From Streptomyces atratus (GTDB taxonomy: Bacteria; Actinomycetota; Actinomycetes; Streptomycetales; Streptomycetaceae), in contig NZ_BMRN01000038.1 of NCBI RefSeq assembly GCF_014648655.1, forward strand, positions 1-64,000: a stretch of 64,000 nucleotides of DNA. The letters run 5' to 3'. The notes beneath the pieces are model-generated. The model made no database searches. It worked only from the letters and a program-made list of their open reading frames with translations, and was not told the origin of the DNA. This document shows, piece by piece, positions 16,575 through 25,394 of this stretch. A program made the translations under genes and the position numbers. Position 1 is the first letter of the stretch. The number at the start of each line of letters is the position of its first letter.

Positions 16575-18122
16575 CTAGTTGACGTTGATCCCGGACCAGG
16601 CGGTGGCGACGGCCGAGTACTCCGCGCTGCCCGCCCCGTACAGATCGGTCGCCGCCTGCAGCGTGGCGACGCGGGCCGCGGCGTAGCCGGTGGACGACGT
16701 CATGTACGTGGTGAGCGCCTTGTACCAGATCTGGACGGCCTTGGCGCGCCCGATCCCTGTGACGGTGGAGCCGTTGGAGGTGGGGGAGTTGTAGGAGACG
16801 CCGTTGACCGTCTTCGCGCCGCTGCCCTCCGACAGCAGGTAGAAGAAGTGGTTGGCGGGCCCGGACGAGTAGTGGACGTCGAGCCGGCCGACCGTCTTCG
16901 ACCAGTAGTCGGCCGAGGCGCCGTCCTTGCTCGGCTTGTCCATGTAGCGCAGCGGGGTGCCGTTGCCCCTGATGTCGATCTTCTCGCCGATGAGGTAGTC
17001 GCCGCTGTCGCTGCTGTTGTTGGCGTAGAACTCGACCGCCGTGCCGAACATGTCGCTGGTCGCCTCGTTGAGCCCGCCCGACTCACGGCTGTACTTCAGC
17101 CCGGCGGTGGCCGCGGTCAGGCCGTGGCTCATTTCGTGTCCGGCGACATCCAGCGAGGTGAGCGGCTTGAGGTTGCCCGAACCGTCGCCGTACGTCATGC
17201 AGAAGCAGCTGTCGTCCCAGAACGCGTTGACGTACGCGTTGCCGTAGTGGACCCGGGAGTAGGCGGCCTTGCCGTCGCCGGCGATGCCGTTGCGGCCCAG
17301 TTCGTTCTTGTAGAAGTCCCAGGTCATGGCGGCGCCGTAATGGGCGTCGGCCGCCGCGGTCTGACGGTCGGTCGCGAGACCGTTGCCCCAGATGTCGTCG
17401 GCATCGGTGAAGAGCGTCCCGGTGCCGGTGGTGCCGCCGTTCAGGTCGTACGTGGTGTGGCCGCCGCGACCGCCGTCGGTCAGGTTGTAGCCGGATCCGG
17501 AGGCCGTGGTGCCGAGGGTGACGGTGCCGCTGTACTGGCTGGTGCCGGACCCCGTGTCGATGGCCTCGTAGGAGTAGAGCTCCTTGCCGCTGGTGGCGTC
17601 GGTGATGACGTGACGCTCGCTGGGCGTCCCGTCGGCCCGGGTGCCCTTGACCACGTTCTCGTACGCCAGTGCCGGCTTGCTGGTGGCGGCCCAGATCACC
17701 TTCCGGGCACCCGACTTGGCGGTGGACGCGGCGGTCGTCGATGCCACGGATATCTTTGCGTCGGTGGCCCTGGACACTCCCTTGAGGGAGCCGTCCTTCC
17801 TTGCGTGGGTCACCAGATCGCCCCCGAGTACGGGCAGTCCGTCGTAGGTGCGCTCGTAGCGGGTGTGGACGGTGCCGTCGGCGTCCTTGATCACATCGCG
17901 GACGACGAGCTTTTCCTTGCCGCCCAGCTTGATCTCCGCGGCGACGGAAGCGGCCCCGGCCTGGGCCTCCTTGATGGCCGTGGCGCGCTGGGAGGCGTTG
18001 AGCGGCAGGGCGGTGGCTCCGGCCGCACGGTCCGGGGCAGCGCCTGCCGAACCTGCTTGTACTCCGACGACGACCATGGCGGCGGACGCGGCGATCGCAG
18101 CAGTACGCAGAGCGATTCTCAC
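16575..18122 (-). CDS. secreted M4 (thermolysin-like) neutral metalloprotease, copy 2
   Basis: 515 aa, same architecture as its downstream neighbour: signal peptide (ALRTAAIAASAAMVVVGVQA), FTP/PepSY propeptide, catalytic domain with GHEMSHGL and GGLNEATSDM, and C-terminal helical domain. GTG 18122 is chosen because AAGGAG lies five bases upstream. The two enzymes are very similar throughout the catalytic domain but differ in propeptide and surface residues, so they are a tandem duplication that has begun to diverge. A 263-bp gap separates them and each has its own upstream motif. Confidence 0.92.
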   Translation of the reverse strand: MRIALRTAAIAASAAMVVVGVQAGSAGAAPDRAAGATALPLNASQRATAIKEAQAGAASVAAEIKLGGKEKLVVRDVIKDADGTVHTRYERTYDGLPVLGGDLVTHARKDGSLKGVSRATDAKISVASTTAASTAKSGARKVIWAATSKPALAYENVVKGTRADGTPSERHVITDATSGKELYSYEAIDTGSGTSQYSGTVTLGTTASGSGYNLTDGGRGGHTTYDLNGGTTGTGTLFTDADDIWGNGLATDRQTAAADAHYGAAMTWDFYKNELGRNGIAGDGKAAYSRVHYGNAYVNAFWDDSCFCMTYGDGSGNLKPLTSLDVAGHEMSHGLTAATAGLKYSRESGGLNEATSDMFGTAVEFYANNSSDSGDYLIGEKIDIRGNGTPLRYMDKPSKDGASADYWSKTVGRLDVHYSSGPANHFFYLLSEGSGAKTVNGVSYNSPTSNGSTVTGIGRAKAVQIWYKALTTYMTSSTGYAAARVATLQAATDLYGAGSAEYSAVATAWSGINVN

Positions 18123-18214
18123 TCGGTCTCCTTCACTTGGCACACACGTTTCGTGAGGGGGCCCGAAGAGAGTGGCACCGGTCGCCGTCTCTTTGACAGT
18201 GTCCAGTCAACCTC

Positions 18215-18233
18215 TTGACCAGATCTTGTCCGA
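18215..18233 (-). promoter_or_regulatory. shared upstream motif, M4 protease copy 2
   Basis: TTGACCA-GA-TCTTGTCCGA on the plus strand, matching the element before copy 1. On the minus strand it is followed by GGTCAAGAGGTTGACTGG, a small inverted repeat that may extend the protein-binding site. Confidence 0.5.
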
Positions 18234-18326
18234 CATTGGTGACTCGGCGTTCGCTATGCGGTCATCTGTGATTGTTCGCAGAGTACTTGTGCAGAACTGC
18301 CCGGGCTCAAACCCGGTCGGTGCGCA

Positions 18327-18365
18327 CGCAGAAGCCCCCGGCCTCGACGGCCGGGGGCCTCTGCG
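18327..18365. terminator. terminator after terD-like gene
   Basis: Nested stem: outer CGCAGA (18327-18332) pairs with TCTGCG (18360-18365), inner 10-bp GC stem (18334-18343 with 18349-18358), loop tcgac. It lies 16 bases beyond the stop codon. Confidence 0.8.
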
Positions 18366-18380
18366 TGATCAGCTCTTGCG

Positions 18381-18956
18381 TCAGATGTTGACGCCGAAGT
18401 CCTGGGCGATGCCGCGCAGGCCCGAGGCGTAACCCTGGCCGACCGCGCGGAACTTCCACTCCGCGCCGTTGCGGTAGAGCTCGCCGAAGACCATGGCGGT
18501 CTCGGTGGCGGCGTCCTCGCTCAGGTCGTAACGGGCGATCTCCGTGCCGCCGGCCTGGTTGATGATGCGGATGAACGCGTTGCGAACCTGGCCGAAGTTC
18601 TGGCTACGGGTCTCGGCGTCGTAGATCGAGACCGGGAAGACGATCTTGTCGACGTCGGCAGGCAGGCCCGCCAGGTTGACGTTGATCTGCTCGTCGTCGC
18701 CCTCGCCCTGGCCCGTGACGTTGTCACCGGTGTGAACGATGGTCTGGTCCGGCGTCGACTTGTTGTTGAAGAAGACGAAGTGGCCGTCGGAGACGACCTT
18801 GCCGCCCGGGTTGACCGCGATCGCCGAGGCGTCGAGGTCGAAGTCGGTGCCGGTGGTGGTGCGGACGTCCCAGCCGAGGCCGACCGTGACGGCGGTCAGG
18901 CCCGGGGCCTCCTTGGTGAGCGAGACGTTGCCGCCCTTGGACAGGCTTACAGCCAT
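18381..18956 (-). CDS. TerD-family calcium-binding stress protein
   Basis: 191 aa, the usual length of TerD/TerE. The sequence begins AVSLSKGGNVSLTKEAPGL and includes the acidic calcium-site signature GTDFDLDASA and GDDEQINV. TerD proteins bind calcium, are abundant in Streptomyces cytoplasm, and are linked to tellurite resistance, phage resistance and differentiation; their biochemical role is unsettled. The gene is single here, without TerB/TerC partners. A GGGAAGTC-type ribosome binding site is visible. Confidence 0.9.
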   Translation of the reverse strand: MAVSLSKGGNVSLTKEAPGLTAVTVGLGWDVRTTTGTDFDLDASAIAVNPGGKVVSDGHFVFFNNKSTPDQTIVHTGDNVTGQGEGDDEQINVNLAGLPADVDKIVFPVSIYDAETRSQNFGQVRNAFIRIINQAGGTEIARYDLSEDAATETAMVFGELYRNGAEWKFRAVGQGYASGLRGIAQDFGVNI

Positions 18957-19159
18957 GGGAAGTCCCTTTCATCGTCGATCGCGGGCTTCATGCCATCACG
19001 AAGCTACCGTCACAGGTCATAACGTGGGCAAGGGACCGGGAGGTTCCTGCTCCCTTTACTTTCTTTACCGAAGTCCCCCCGGTCGGCCCGACCGGTCCGT
19101 ACGGTTCGTACGGCAAAAGAAGGTGACGAACGCCCTGTGGGCCGGGGAACATGGGTGCC

Positions 19160-19585
19160 ATGTCCGGGCCCTATGTCATCCGCGGTTCGGTCTCCCTGCC
19201 GGAGGCCGAGCTCATGTGGCGTTTCTCGCGGTCCTCCGGGCCCGGCGGGCAGCACGTCAACACCAGCGACTCCCAGGTGGAGCTCCGCTTCGACCTCGCG
19301 GCGACCGAGTCGCTTCCCGAGGTGTGGAAGGAGCGGGCGCTCCAGCGTCTGGAGAGCAGGCTCGTGGGCGGGGTGATCACGGTACGGGCGTCCGAGCACC
19401 GCTCCCAGTGGCGCAATCGCGAGACGGCTCTCGTACGGCTCGCGTCCCTGCTGGCCGAGGCCACGGCGCCGCCACCCAGGCCACGCCGCAAGACCAGGAT
19501 TCCGCGTGGCATCAACGAACGCCGCCTGCGGGAGAAGAAACAGCGCGGCGAGACGAAGCGCGGCCGCTCCGGCCGCGACTGGTAG
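19160..19585 (+). CDS. arfB: ribosome-rescue peptidyl-tRNA hydrolase ArfB
   Basis: 141 aa. RF1/RF2-like domain with the catalytic GGQ loop (RSSGPGGQHVNTSDSQVELR, about residues 24-43), followed by a long basic C-terminal tail (PRRKTRIPRG then RRLREKKQRG) that enters the empty mRNA channel. It releases peptides from ribosomes stalled on truncated mRNA. It lacks the codon-recognition domains of true release factors. The start could also be ATG 19151, three codons upstream. It stands alone between terD and the flavin reductase gene. Confidence 0.9.
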   Translation: MSGPYVIRGSVSLPEAELMWRFSRSSGPGGQHVNTSDSQVELRFDLAATESLPEVWKERALQRLESRLVGGVITVRASEHRSQWRNRETALVRLASLLAEATAPPPRPRRKTRIPRGINERRLREKKQRGETKRGRSGRDW

Positions 19586-19635
19586 CCGCCGCTCCGGCCG
19601 CGACCGGTGGCCGTGCCCGTGCGATGCCGCCCCTC

Positions 19636-20208
19636 TCACCCCAGCTGCCGGTAGCGCCCCCGGAAGTACGTCAGCGGCGATCCGTCCACGCTCGGCAGGG
19701 CCGCGCTCAGCACCCGGCCGATCACCAGCGTGTGGTCGCCCGCCAGGACCCGCTGCTCGGTGCGGCACTCCAGCGTGGCCAGCGCGCCTCCGATCAGGGG
19801 CGCATGGCTGACCTCACCCCTTGTACAGGGGATGTCCTCGAACAGCAGCCGGTCGCTGATCCGGCCCTTCATCGCGAACCGGCCGGCGATGTGCCGCTGG
19901 CTCTCGGCGAGTACGGAGACCGCCCACAGCGGCTGCTCCGACAGCAGATCGTCCATCCGTGAGTCGTTGCGCAGGCTGACCATGACCAGTGGCGGGTCCA
20001 GCGACACCGACATGAAGGCGGTCGCCGTCATCCCGACGTCCTCACCGCGCCCGTTCTCGTCCAGCGGCGGCTCTTCGGCGGTGATCAGCACGACACCGGC
20101 GGCCAGCCGGGCGAGGGCGCCTCGGAACTCATCGTTGCTCACCCCCTCAGCATGGGGGATGGCCTGGGGACGCGGGGCGGGGGGCTTCGTCTGCAACACA
20201 CCGGGCAC
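19636..20208 (-). CDS. flavin reductase / FMN-binding split-barrel protein
   Basis: 190 aa. After a short leader the conserved domain starts VSNDEFRGALARLAAGVVLI, continues MTATAFMSVSLDPPLVMVSL and ends LTYFRGRYRQLG, the signature of the flavin reductase-like family that supplies reduced FMN/FAD to monooxygenases. No oxygenase is adjacent, so it may serve general flavin reduction. The start is uncertain: GTG 20142 (VSNDEF) has GAGGGG very close to it, whereas the longer form adds 22 residues. Confidence 0.82.
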   Translation of the reverse strand: MPGVLQTKPPAPRPQAIPHAEGVSNDEFRGALARLAAGVVLITAEEPPLDENGRGEDVGMTATAFMSVSLDPPLVMVSLRNDSRMDDLLSEQPLWAVSVLAESQRHIAGRFAMKGRISDRLLFEDIPCTRGEVSHAPLIGGALATLECRTEQRVLAGDHTLVIGRVLSAALPSVDGSPLTYFRGRYRQLG

Positions 20209-20368
20209 GCTAGCCGTGGATGCTGTGCCGTCGCATCGGGCCAGGGGACCAGCCTGGTCCTAGGACCCGCGGTCCATGGCGGCGAGGCCCGGCACTGCAA
20301 TGTACGGATTTGCGTTCAAGAAAAGGATGGACCGCATCCGCGCGGCCTCCGACCCCTTTACCATCTGT

Positions 20369-20384
20369 TGTGACTTGAGTCACA
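20369..20384. promoter_or_regulatory. Crp-type palindrome upstream of cdgB
   Basis: TGTGACTTGAGTCACA fits TGTGA-N6-TCACA, the Crp/FNR consensus, and the GTG-N6-GNCAC form reported for S. coelicolor Crp. It lies 127 bases before the cdgB start and 161 bases before the divergent flavin reductase start. Binding by Crp is inferred. Confidence 0.6.
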
Positions 20385-20510
20385 GAGTGCAATATTTGCT
20401 GACCCTGTGTACCGACTGCGCAGCTCACTGTGATTCAGTGGCCGTGACACTGGAGCCAGTACGTCGATATGAAACCTGGAGTGCTGTCGAGGTCTCGGGG
20501 AGTGCGAGCA

Positions 20511-22154
20511 ATGGAGGCCGAGTCGGAGCCGTACGTCCGTCTTGCGACGATGCGGCGACTGCACCAGGCCGTGGCCGATCTCAATACGGCGCGGAGTCTG
20601 GCCGACACACTGCAGACCGTGGCCGACGGAATCGTCGCCGGTCTCGGCTACGAGCTGGCCTGCGTGAACCTGGTCCGCCCCGACGGCGATCTCGTCGTCG
20701 CCGCCTTCGCCGGCAACTGCGCCGCAGAAGCCCTGATCACCGGCCGCGTCGGCTCGCGCAGTTCCTGGGAGCGCAGGCTCTCGATGGGTGAGGCCTGGGA
20801 CGAACTCCGCTTCATACCGCACACCGACGGCTGGGTCCTCCTCGACGACGACGTACCGCAGTGGCACACCGAGGGCCCCGAACCGCGCTTCGAGGACGAG
20901 TGGCATCCCGAGGACCGGCTCTACGCCCCGATGTACGCGTCCGGCGGCGGCCTCGATCTCCTGGGCGTCATCTCCGTCGACCGCCCGCGCAACGGCCGCC
21001 GCCCCGGCGCCTGGGGCCGTGAGGCGCTCCAGATGTACGCGTCACAGGCCGCCATTGCGATCAGCAACGCCCGGCTGAGAGCAAACATGCAGCGCGCCCT
21101 GGTCCGTCTGGAACGTGAACAGCAGGCGCTGCGGGCCAGCGAGGAGTCCTTCCGCCAGGCCTTCGAGTACGCGCCCAGCGGCATGGCCATCGCCGAGATG
21201 GGCGGCGACCAGCACGGCCGGCTGCTGCGCACCAACGATGCCCTGTGCCGGCTGCTCGGCCGCCCCGCGTCCGTCCTGCGCCGCTACTCCTTCGCCGACC
21301 TCGTCCACCCCGAGGACATCGGCACCCTGCTGCGCACCTCCGCCGAGGGCGGCCGCGCCGAGCTGCGGCTCGGGCGGCGGGACGGCACCTACCTCTGGGT
21401 CTCGCTGCGCAACTCCGTCGTAGCCGACACCACGGACGGCCCGCGCTTCCTGCTCACCCATGTCGAGGACATAGAGGAGCGCAAGCGCCACGAGCTGCAT
21501 CTCGCGCACCGCGCCTCGCACGATGCGCTCACCGGTCTGCCCAACAGCGCCGAGCTGCGCTCCCGGCTCAGCTCCCGGCTCTGCGAGCGCCCGCACTCGG
21601 TGGCCACCACCGCGGTGGAGGCGCTGGACGCGGCCTACGGCGACGTCGACGATCCGGACGCGCGGACGCACGGCTACGACGTGGACCCGGTGCCCGGCGG
21701 CCCGTACGACCACCATGTGCATTCCGTCGCACCCGACACCGAGAACGACGACGGGGCGAAGGGCCTCGCGGTCCTCTTCTGCGACCTCGACGGCTTCAAG
21801 TCGATCAACGACCGCTTCGGCCACCACACCGGTGACGCGGTACTGATCGAGGTCGCCCGCCGTCTCGCCACCTGTGTCCGTGACGGCGACACCGTCGCCC
21901 GGCTCGGGGGTGACGAATTCGTCGTGCTCGCCGACGGGCTCGGCGCCGCAGATGCCGCGGACCTGGCCGTACGCCTGCGTAACGCCATCATTCCGCCCAT
22001 TCGGGTCGACGGTCGGGCGGTGCGCGTCGGGGCGAGTTTCGGCATCGGCTGGGCGGAGTGCGGCATGACCGCCGAAGAGGTACTGCGCTCCGCCGACCAG
22101 CGGATGTACGTGGAGAAGCGGTCCCGGGCGAAGGTTCACCGCAGGGCCGGCTGA
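20511..22154 (+). CDS. cdgB: diguanylate cyclase CdgB (GAF-PAS-GGDEF)
   Basis: 547 aa. GAF domain at about 20-185, PAS/PAC at about 210-325 (FRQAFEYAPSGMAIAEMGGD then LVHPEDIGTLLR), GGDEF domain at about 330-545 with an intact active site RLGGDEFVVLADG. An RDGD I-site lies five residues before GGDEF, so product inhibition by c-di-GMP is expected. There is no EAL domain. Domain order and neighbours match S. coelicolor CdgB, a BldD-regulated enzyme that controls aerial development. ATG 20511 follows GGGGAG; upstream in-frame ATG 20469 lacks a ribosome site. Confidence 0.9.
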   Translation: MEAESEPYVRLATMRRLHQAVADLNTARSLADTLQTVADGIVAGLGYELACVNLVRPDGDLVVAAFAGNCAAEALITGRVGSRSSWERRLSMGEAWDELRFIPHTDGWVLLDDDVPQWHTEGPEPRFEDEWHPEDRLYAPMYASGGGLDLLGVISVDRPRNGRRPGAWGREALQMYASQAAIAISNARLRANMQRALVRLEREQQALRASEESFRQAFEYAPSGMAIAEMGGDQHGRLLRTNDALCRLLGRPASVLRRYSFADLVHPEDIGTLLRTSAEGGRAELRLGRRDGTYLWVSLRNSVVADTTDGPRFLLTHVEDIEERKRHELHLAHRASHDALTGLPNSAELRSRLSSRLCERPHSVATTAVEALDAAYGDVDDPDARTHGYDVDPVPGGPYDHHVHSVAPDTENDDGAKGLAVLFCDLDGFKSINDRFGHHTGDAVLIEVARRLATCVRDGDTVARLGGDEFVVLADGLGAADAADLAVRLRNAIIPPIRVDGRAVRVGASFGIGWAECGMTAEEVLRSADQRMYVEKRSRAKVHRRAG

Positions 22155-22306
22155 CGTTCACGACGGCGTTGTTCCCGCAGCCCGTCGCGATTCCAGGACG
22201 TGCGACGGCAATTCTTGGTGCGGTCCGTTCGGGGTAGGCTCGGCCGGTCGGCCACGGCTGGCAACTTTCGGCGACGGCTGGCGACATGGTGAGGAGTGAC
22301 CCAGGG

Positions 22307-23257
22307 ATGACGGCCGGGAACAACGGCGCAAACACGCCCGAGGACGACGATCCGTTCGGCTACCTGTACGAGGACGGACAGGCAGCGGGCGCCCAGCCGC
22401 CGAGGCAGGGCGGCTACGGCTACCCTCCGGTGGCTCCGCAGCCCGGCGTGCCCCGGACCTCGTACAACCAGGTGCGGGCCGTCGGCGAGCGCCAGTACGG
22501 GCAGCAGGTGCCGCACCAGCCGCCGTACGGCCAGCCGAACGCGCAGTATGCCGCCCCGGAGATGTACCCCGGCGGCGCCCCCACCGCGCATGTCCCGCAG
22601 CAGGGCGGCCGCGGCCGCTCCGGCGGCCCCGGCAAGGGCGGCCCGAACACCAAGGGCCTGCTGATCGGCGCCGTCGCGGTGGTCCTGGTCGTGCTCATCG
22701 GCATCGGCGCCGCGCTGCTCACGGGCAACGACAAGGGCAAGAAGAGGGACGAGTCCACCTCCTCCGCCGGTCCCGGCAGCCAGGTGCAGGAGTCCCCGAA
22801 GCCTCAGCAGTCCGCGAGCTCCGAGGCCCCGGCCGAGCTGCCCAAGCAGGACGCGGCGACGCTGAAGCTCGGCGGTTCGGCCCAGCTGGACAACACGACC
22901 CCGGGTGCCAAGAGCGCCAACGGCCAGTACATCAACCTAAACGAGGTCGGCAGGTCGGCGACCTGGTCGGTCGAGGTGCCGAAGGCCGGCGAGTACACGC
23001 TGTTCGTGACGTACGGGGTGCCGGGCAAGGACGCCAGGACGTCGCTCACGGTCAACGCCGAGCAGCCCCGCTCGATCAACATGGAGAACTTCGCGAAAGC
23101 CCCGGAGGGCGACCTGTCGAAGGGCTGGACGACGACGTACGCCTATGTCAACCTCAACAAGGGATCGAACACGATAATGATCTCCTGCAACGAGGGCGAC
23201 CAGTGCGACGCCAATCTCGACCAGCTGTCGCTGAAGGCGGGCCACCAGACCCGCTGA
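22307..23257 (+). CDS. membrane-anchored protein with C-terminal carbohydrate-binding-like domain
   Basis: 316 aa. A Pro/Gln/Gly-rich cytoplasmic region (1-115, for example QQVPHQPPYGQPNAQYAAP) is followed by one membrane helix (LLIGAVAVVLVVLIGIGAAL, about 118-140), a Ser/Glu linker and a CBM6/35-like beta-sandwich (about 175-316: SATWSVEVPKAGEYTLFVTY, INMENF, SNTIMISCNEGDQCDANLD). The outside domain may bind wall or extracellular polysaccharide. It lies next to amino-sugar genes but on the opposite strand. GAGGAG lies ten bases upstream of the ATG. Confidence 0.75.
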   Translation: MTAGNNGANTPEDDDPFGYLYEDGQAAGAQPPRQGGYGYPPVAPQPGVPRTSYNQVRAVGERQYGQQVPHQPPYGQPNAQYAAPEMYPGGAPTAHVPQQGGRGRSGGPGKGGPNTKGLLIGAVAVVLVVLIGIGAALLTGNDKGKKRDESTSSAGPGSQVQESPKPQQSASSEAPAELPKQDAATLKLGGSAQLDNTTPGAKSANGQYINLNEVGRSATWSVEVPKAGEYTLFVTYGVPGKDARTSLTVNAEQPRSINMENFAKAPEGDLSKGWTTTYAYVNLNKGSNTIMISCNEGDQCDANLDQLSLKAGHQTR

Positions 23258-23275
23258 GCGCGCTGCGCACGCAGT

Positions 23276-23310
23276 CCGGCCCCACCGCCTGAGGAAGGCG
23301 ATGGGGCCGG
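23276..23310. terminator. bidirectional terminator between convergent genes
   Basis: CCGGCCCCA (23276-23284) pairs with TGGGGCCGG (23302-23310), continued by a five-bp inner stem and loop gagga. It sits between two stop codons facing each other. Confidence 0.75.
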
Positions 23311-23329
23311 TTCGTTTCCGCCCGGGTGC

Positions 23330-24181
23330 TCAGCCCATCAGGCTCAGGAACCCCGCCACCGTCGTGGACATCGCCTCGCGCCCCGGTGCGATGTACTTCC
23401 GCGGGTCCACGCCCGTGGTGTTCTCGGCCAGGTACGTCCGCACCGCGCCGGTGAACGCCGTGTTCAGCGCCGTACCCACGTTGATCTTGACCATTCCGGA
23501 GGAGGCGACGGCCTGGCGGATCTCGTCGTCCGGGACACCGCTGGAGCCGTGCAGCACCAGCGGGACCGGGACCGCGTCGCGCAGTCGGCCGATCAGCTCG
23601 TGGTCCAGGGCGGCGGTGCGCTCGGTCATGGCGTGGGAGGAACCGACCGCGACGGCCAGCGCGTCCACCCCGGTGTCGCGGACGTACGCGGCGGCCTCGG
23701 CCGGGTCGGTACGGACGCCGGGGGCGTGGGCGTCGAGCGGGGCCTCGCCCTCCTTGCCGCCGACCTTGCCGAGCTCGGCCTCGATCCAGATGCCGCGCTC
23801 ATGACCCCACGCCACCGCCTCGGCCGTGGCCCGCACGTTCTCCTCGTACGGCAGCTTGGAGGCGTCGAACATCACCGAGCCGAAGCCCTCCGTGTGCGCC
23901 TGGTGCAGCAGCTCCACGGACTCGACATGGTCGAGGTGGAGTGCGAGGGGGGCGCCGGACGTGCGGGCGACGGCGGCGGCCGCGGCGGCGATCGCGGAGA
24001 GCCGTCCGCCGTGGAACTTCACCGCGTTCTCGGAGATCTGCAGAATGGCGGGCGCTCCGGCGCGCTCCGCGCCGGCCGCGATGGCCTCCGCGTGCTCCAG
24101 CGTGATGACATTGAAGGCGGCGATCCCGCGTCCCGCGGCCTGGGCGGCGGAGACGAGTTCACCGGTGCTGACGAGCGGCAT
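23330..24181 (-). CDS. class II ketose-bisphosphate aldolase (GatY/KbaY/Fba type)
   Basis: 283 aa. Zinc aldolase features are visible: LALHLDHVES (first zinc His and catalytic Asp), GFGSVMFDASKLPYEENV, EAELGKVGGKEG, and the C-terminal LHGSSGVPDDEIRQAV and MVKINVGTALN phosphate-binding motifs. The length and GSSGVPDDEI block are closer to tagatose-1,6-bisphosphate aldolases (GatY/KbaY) than to the main glycolytic Fba. It is 62 bases downstream of the PfkB kinase gene and likely co-transcribed, so the kinase product is probably its substrate. Confidence 0.85.
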   Translation of the reverse strand: MPLVSTGELVSAAQAAGRGIAAFNVITLEHAEAIAAGAERAGAPAILQISENAVKFHGGRLSAIAAAAAAVARTSGAPLALHLDHVESVELLHQAHTEGFGSVMFDASKLPYEENVRATAEAVAWGHERGIWIEAELGKVGGKEGEAPLDAHAPGVRTDPAEAAAYVRDTGVDALAVAVGSSHAMTERTAALDHELIGRLRDAVPVPLVLHGSSGVPDDEIRQAVASSGMVKINVGTALNTAFTGAVRTYLAENTTGVDPRKYIAPGREAMSTTVAGFLSLMG

Positions 24182-24243
24182 GCTGACCTCTTGCTACTTC
24201 TTTCGAACCAGCGATCGGGCGGGTTCGGGACGGGCGCGGCCTC

Positions 24244-25224
24244 TCAGGCCGCCGTTGAGTGTTCCTCGATGCCGACGCGCGGCAGCAGCTCCTCGTACGC
24301 CGCGCGGTCGAAGTCACCGGCCGTCGGCGAGAGCACGGTCGCCGTCGACAGTGCCACCGCCCGCCGCAGCCGGTCCGGCCAGCTCAGGCCCTCGACGAGG
24401 CCGGACAGCAGCCCGGCCACCGCGGAGTCGCCCGCACCGGTCGGATTGCCCAGGACCTTGGCCGGCGGGGACGCCTGCCAGACGCCGTCGGGGGTGACCG
24501 CCAGCATGCCGTCCGGACCCAGTGACGCGACGACCCCGTGCGCGCCGCGGCGGCGGGCGTCGCGGGTGGCACGCAGCGGCTCGCGGGAGCCGGTGAGCCG
24601 GGCGAGTTCGTCGGCGTTGGGCTTGATCAGGTCGGGGCGGGCGGCGATGCCGCGGCGCAGCGGTTCGCCGCTGGTGTCCAGGAGCACGGGCACGCCGGCG
24701 GTGCGGGCCAGGCGGACCAGTTCGGCGTAGGCGCCGACGTGGATGCCGGGCGGCAGGCTGCCGCAGAGGGCGACGGCGTCGGCCCCGGTGAGGAGCTCCT
24801 CGTACCGGCCGAGGAGGGCGGTCCATTCGTCGGCGTTGACGAGCGGGCCGGGTTCGTTGAGCTGGGTGGTGTCGCCGGTGGCCCGGTCGACGACGGCGAT
24901 CGTGCGACGGGTGTTCCCGGCGACGGTGACGAGGGCGTCGGTGATCGGCGCGGCGGCGGGCGTGGCGCCGTTTTCGGCCTTCGTGTTTGCGTCCCGCGAC
25001 GGCAGGCCGGCCAGCAGTTCGCGCAGCACGGCTCCGGTGGAGCCCCCGGCGAAGCCGGTGACCGCCGTTTCGTGGCCGAGGGCGGAGAGCACCCGGGCCA
25101 CGTTGAGGCCCTTGCCACCGGGTCGCTCGGACATGTCGCTGACGCGGTGGCTGGCGTGCGGGACGAGCTCCGGGACGCCGTACGTCACGTCGAGTGCCGT
25201 ATTCAGTGTGACCGTGAGGATCAC
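24244..25224 (-). CDS. PfkB-family sugar-phosphate kinase (1-phosphofructokinase / tagatose-6-phosphate kinase)
   Basis: 326 aa. It begins MILTVTLNTALDVTYGV, the signature start of LacC/FruK kinases, contains ERPGGKGLNVARVLSALGHE (PfkB signature 1) and GNPTGAGDSAVAGLLSGL (signature 2, with the catalytic Asp). It phosphorylates fructose-1-phosphate or tagatose-6-phosphate to a ketose bisphosphate. No PTS EIIFru or fruR gene is adjacent, whereas nagA, nagK and a class II aldolase are, which favours an amino-sugar role. Confidence 0.85.
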   Translation of the reverse strand: MILTVTLNTALDVTYGVPELVPHASHRVSDMSERPGGKGLNVARVLSALGHETAVTGFAGGSTGAVLRELLAGLPSRDANTKAENGATPAAAPITDALVTVAGNTRRTIAVVDRATGDTTQLNEPGPLVNADEWTALLGRYEELLTGADAVALCGSLPPGIHVGAYAELVRLARTAGVPVLLDTSGEPLRRGIAARPDLIKPNADELARLTGSREPLRATRDARRRGAHGVVASLGPDGMLAVTPDGVWQASPPAKVLGNPTGAGDSAVAGLLSGLVEGLSWPDRLRRAVALSTATVLSPTAGDFDRAAYEELLPRVGIEEHSTAA

Positions 25225-25311
25225 TGCGGCCGCTCCCTCGATCCCTGCTCTGGAGCGCGAATCCTTGGACGGAATGCGCTTTCTCTGCCTGTTTCCCAGG
25301 CGATCATGTCA

Positions 25312-25357
25312 AAGAGGCGGCGGTCGGCCCAGACCTCCGGACCAACCGCCGTCTCTT
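25312..25357 (-). terminator. terminator of the nagKA operon
   Basis: A 13-bp stem with one mismatch (25312-25324 with 25345-25357) around a 20-base loop that can form a small inner stem. It lies about 40 bases past the nagA stop. Confidence 0.7.
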
Positions 25358-25394
25358 CGTTACGTATTCGACCCACTGTCAATAACGGGCCAAA

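Noticed and set aside
18290..18325. T-arm-like sequence (CCGGG-CTCAAAC-CCGG) suggesting a tRNA
   Set aside because: No acceptor stem, D-arm or anticodon arm can be formed with the preceding 60 bases; it is only a small hairpin.
20380..20437. Possible BldD boxes before cdgB (TCACAGAGTGCAA and TCACTGTGATTCA)
   Set aside because: cdgB is a known BldD target, but each sequence misses key consensus bases (one arm and the central C); reported here only as weak candidates.
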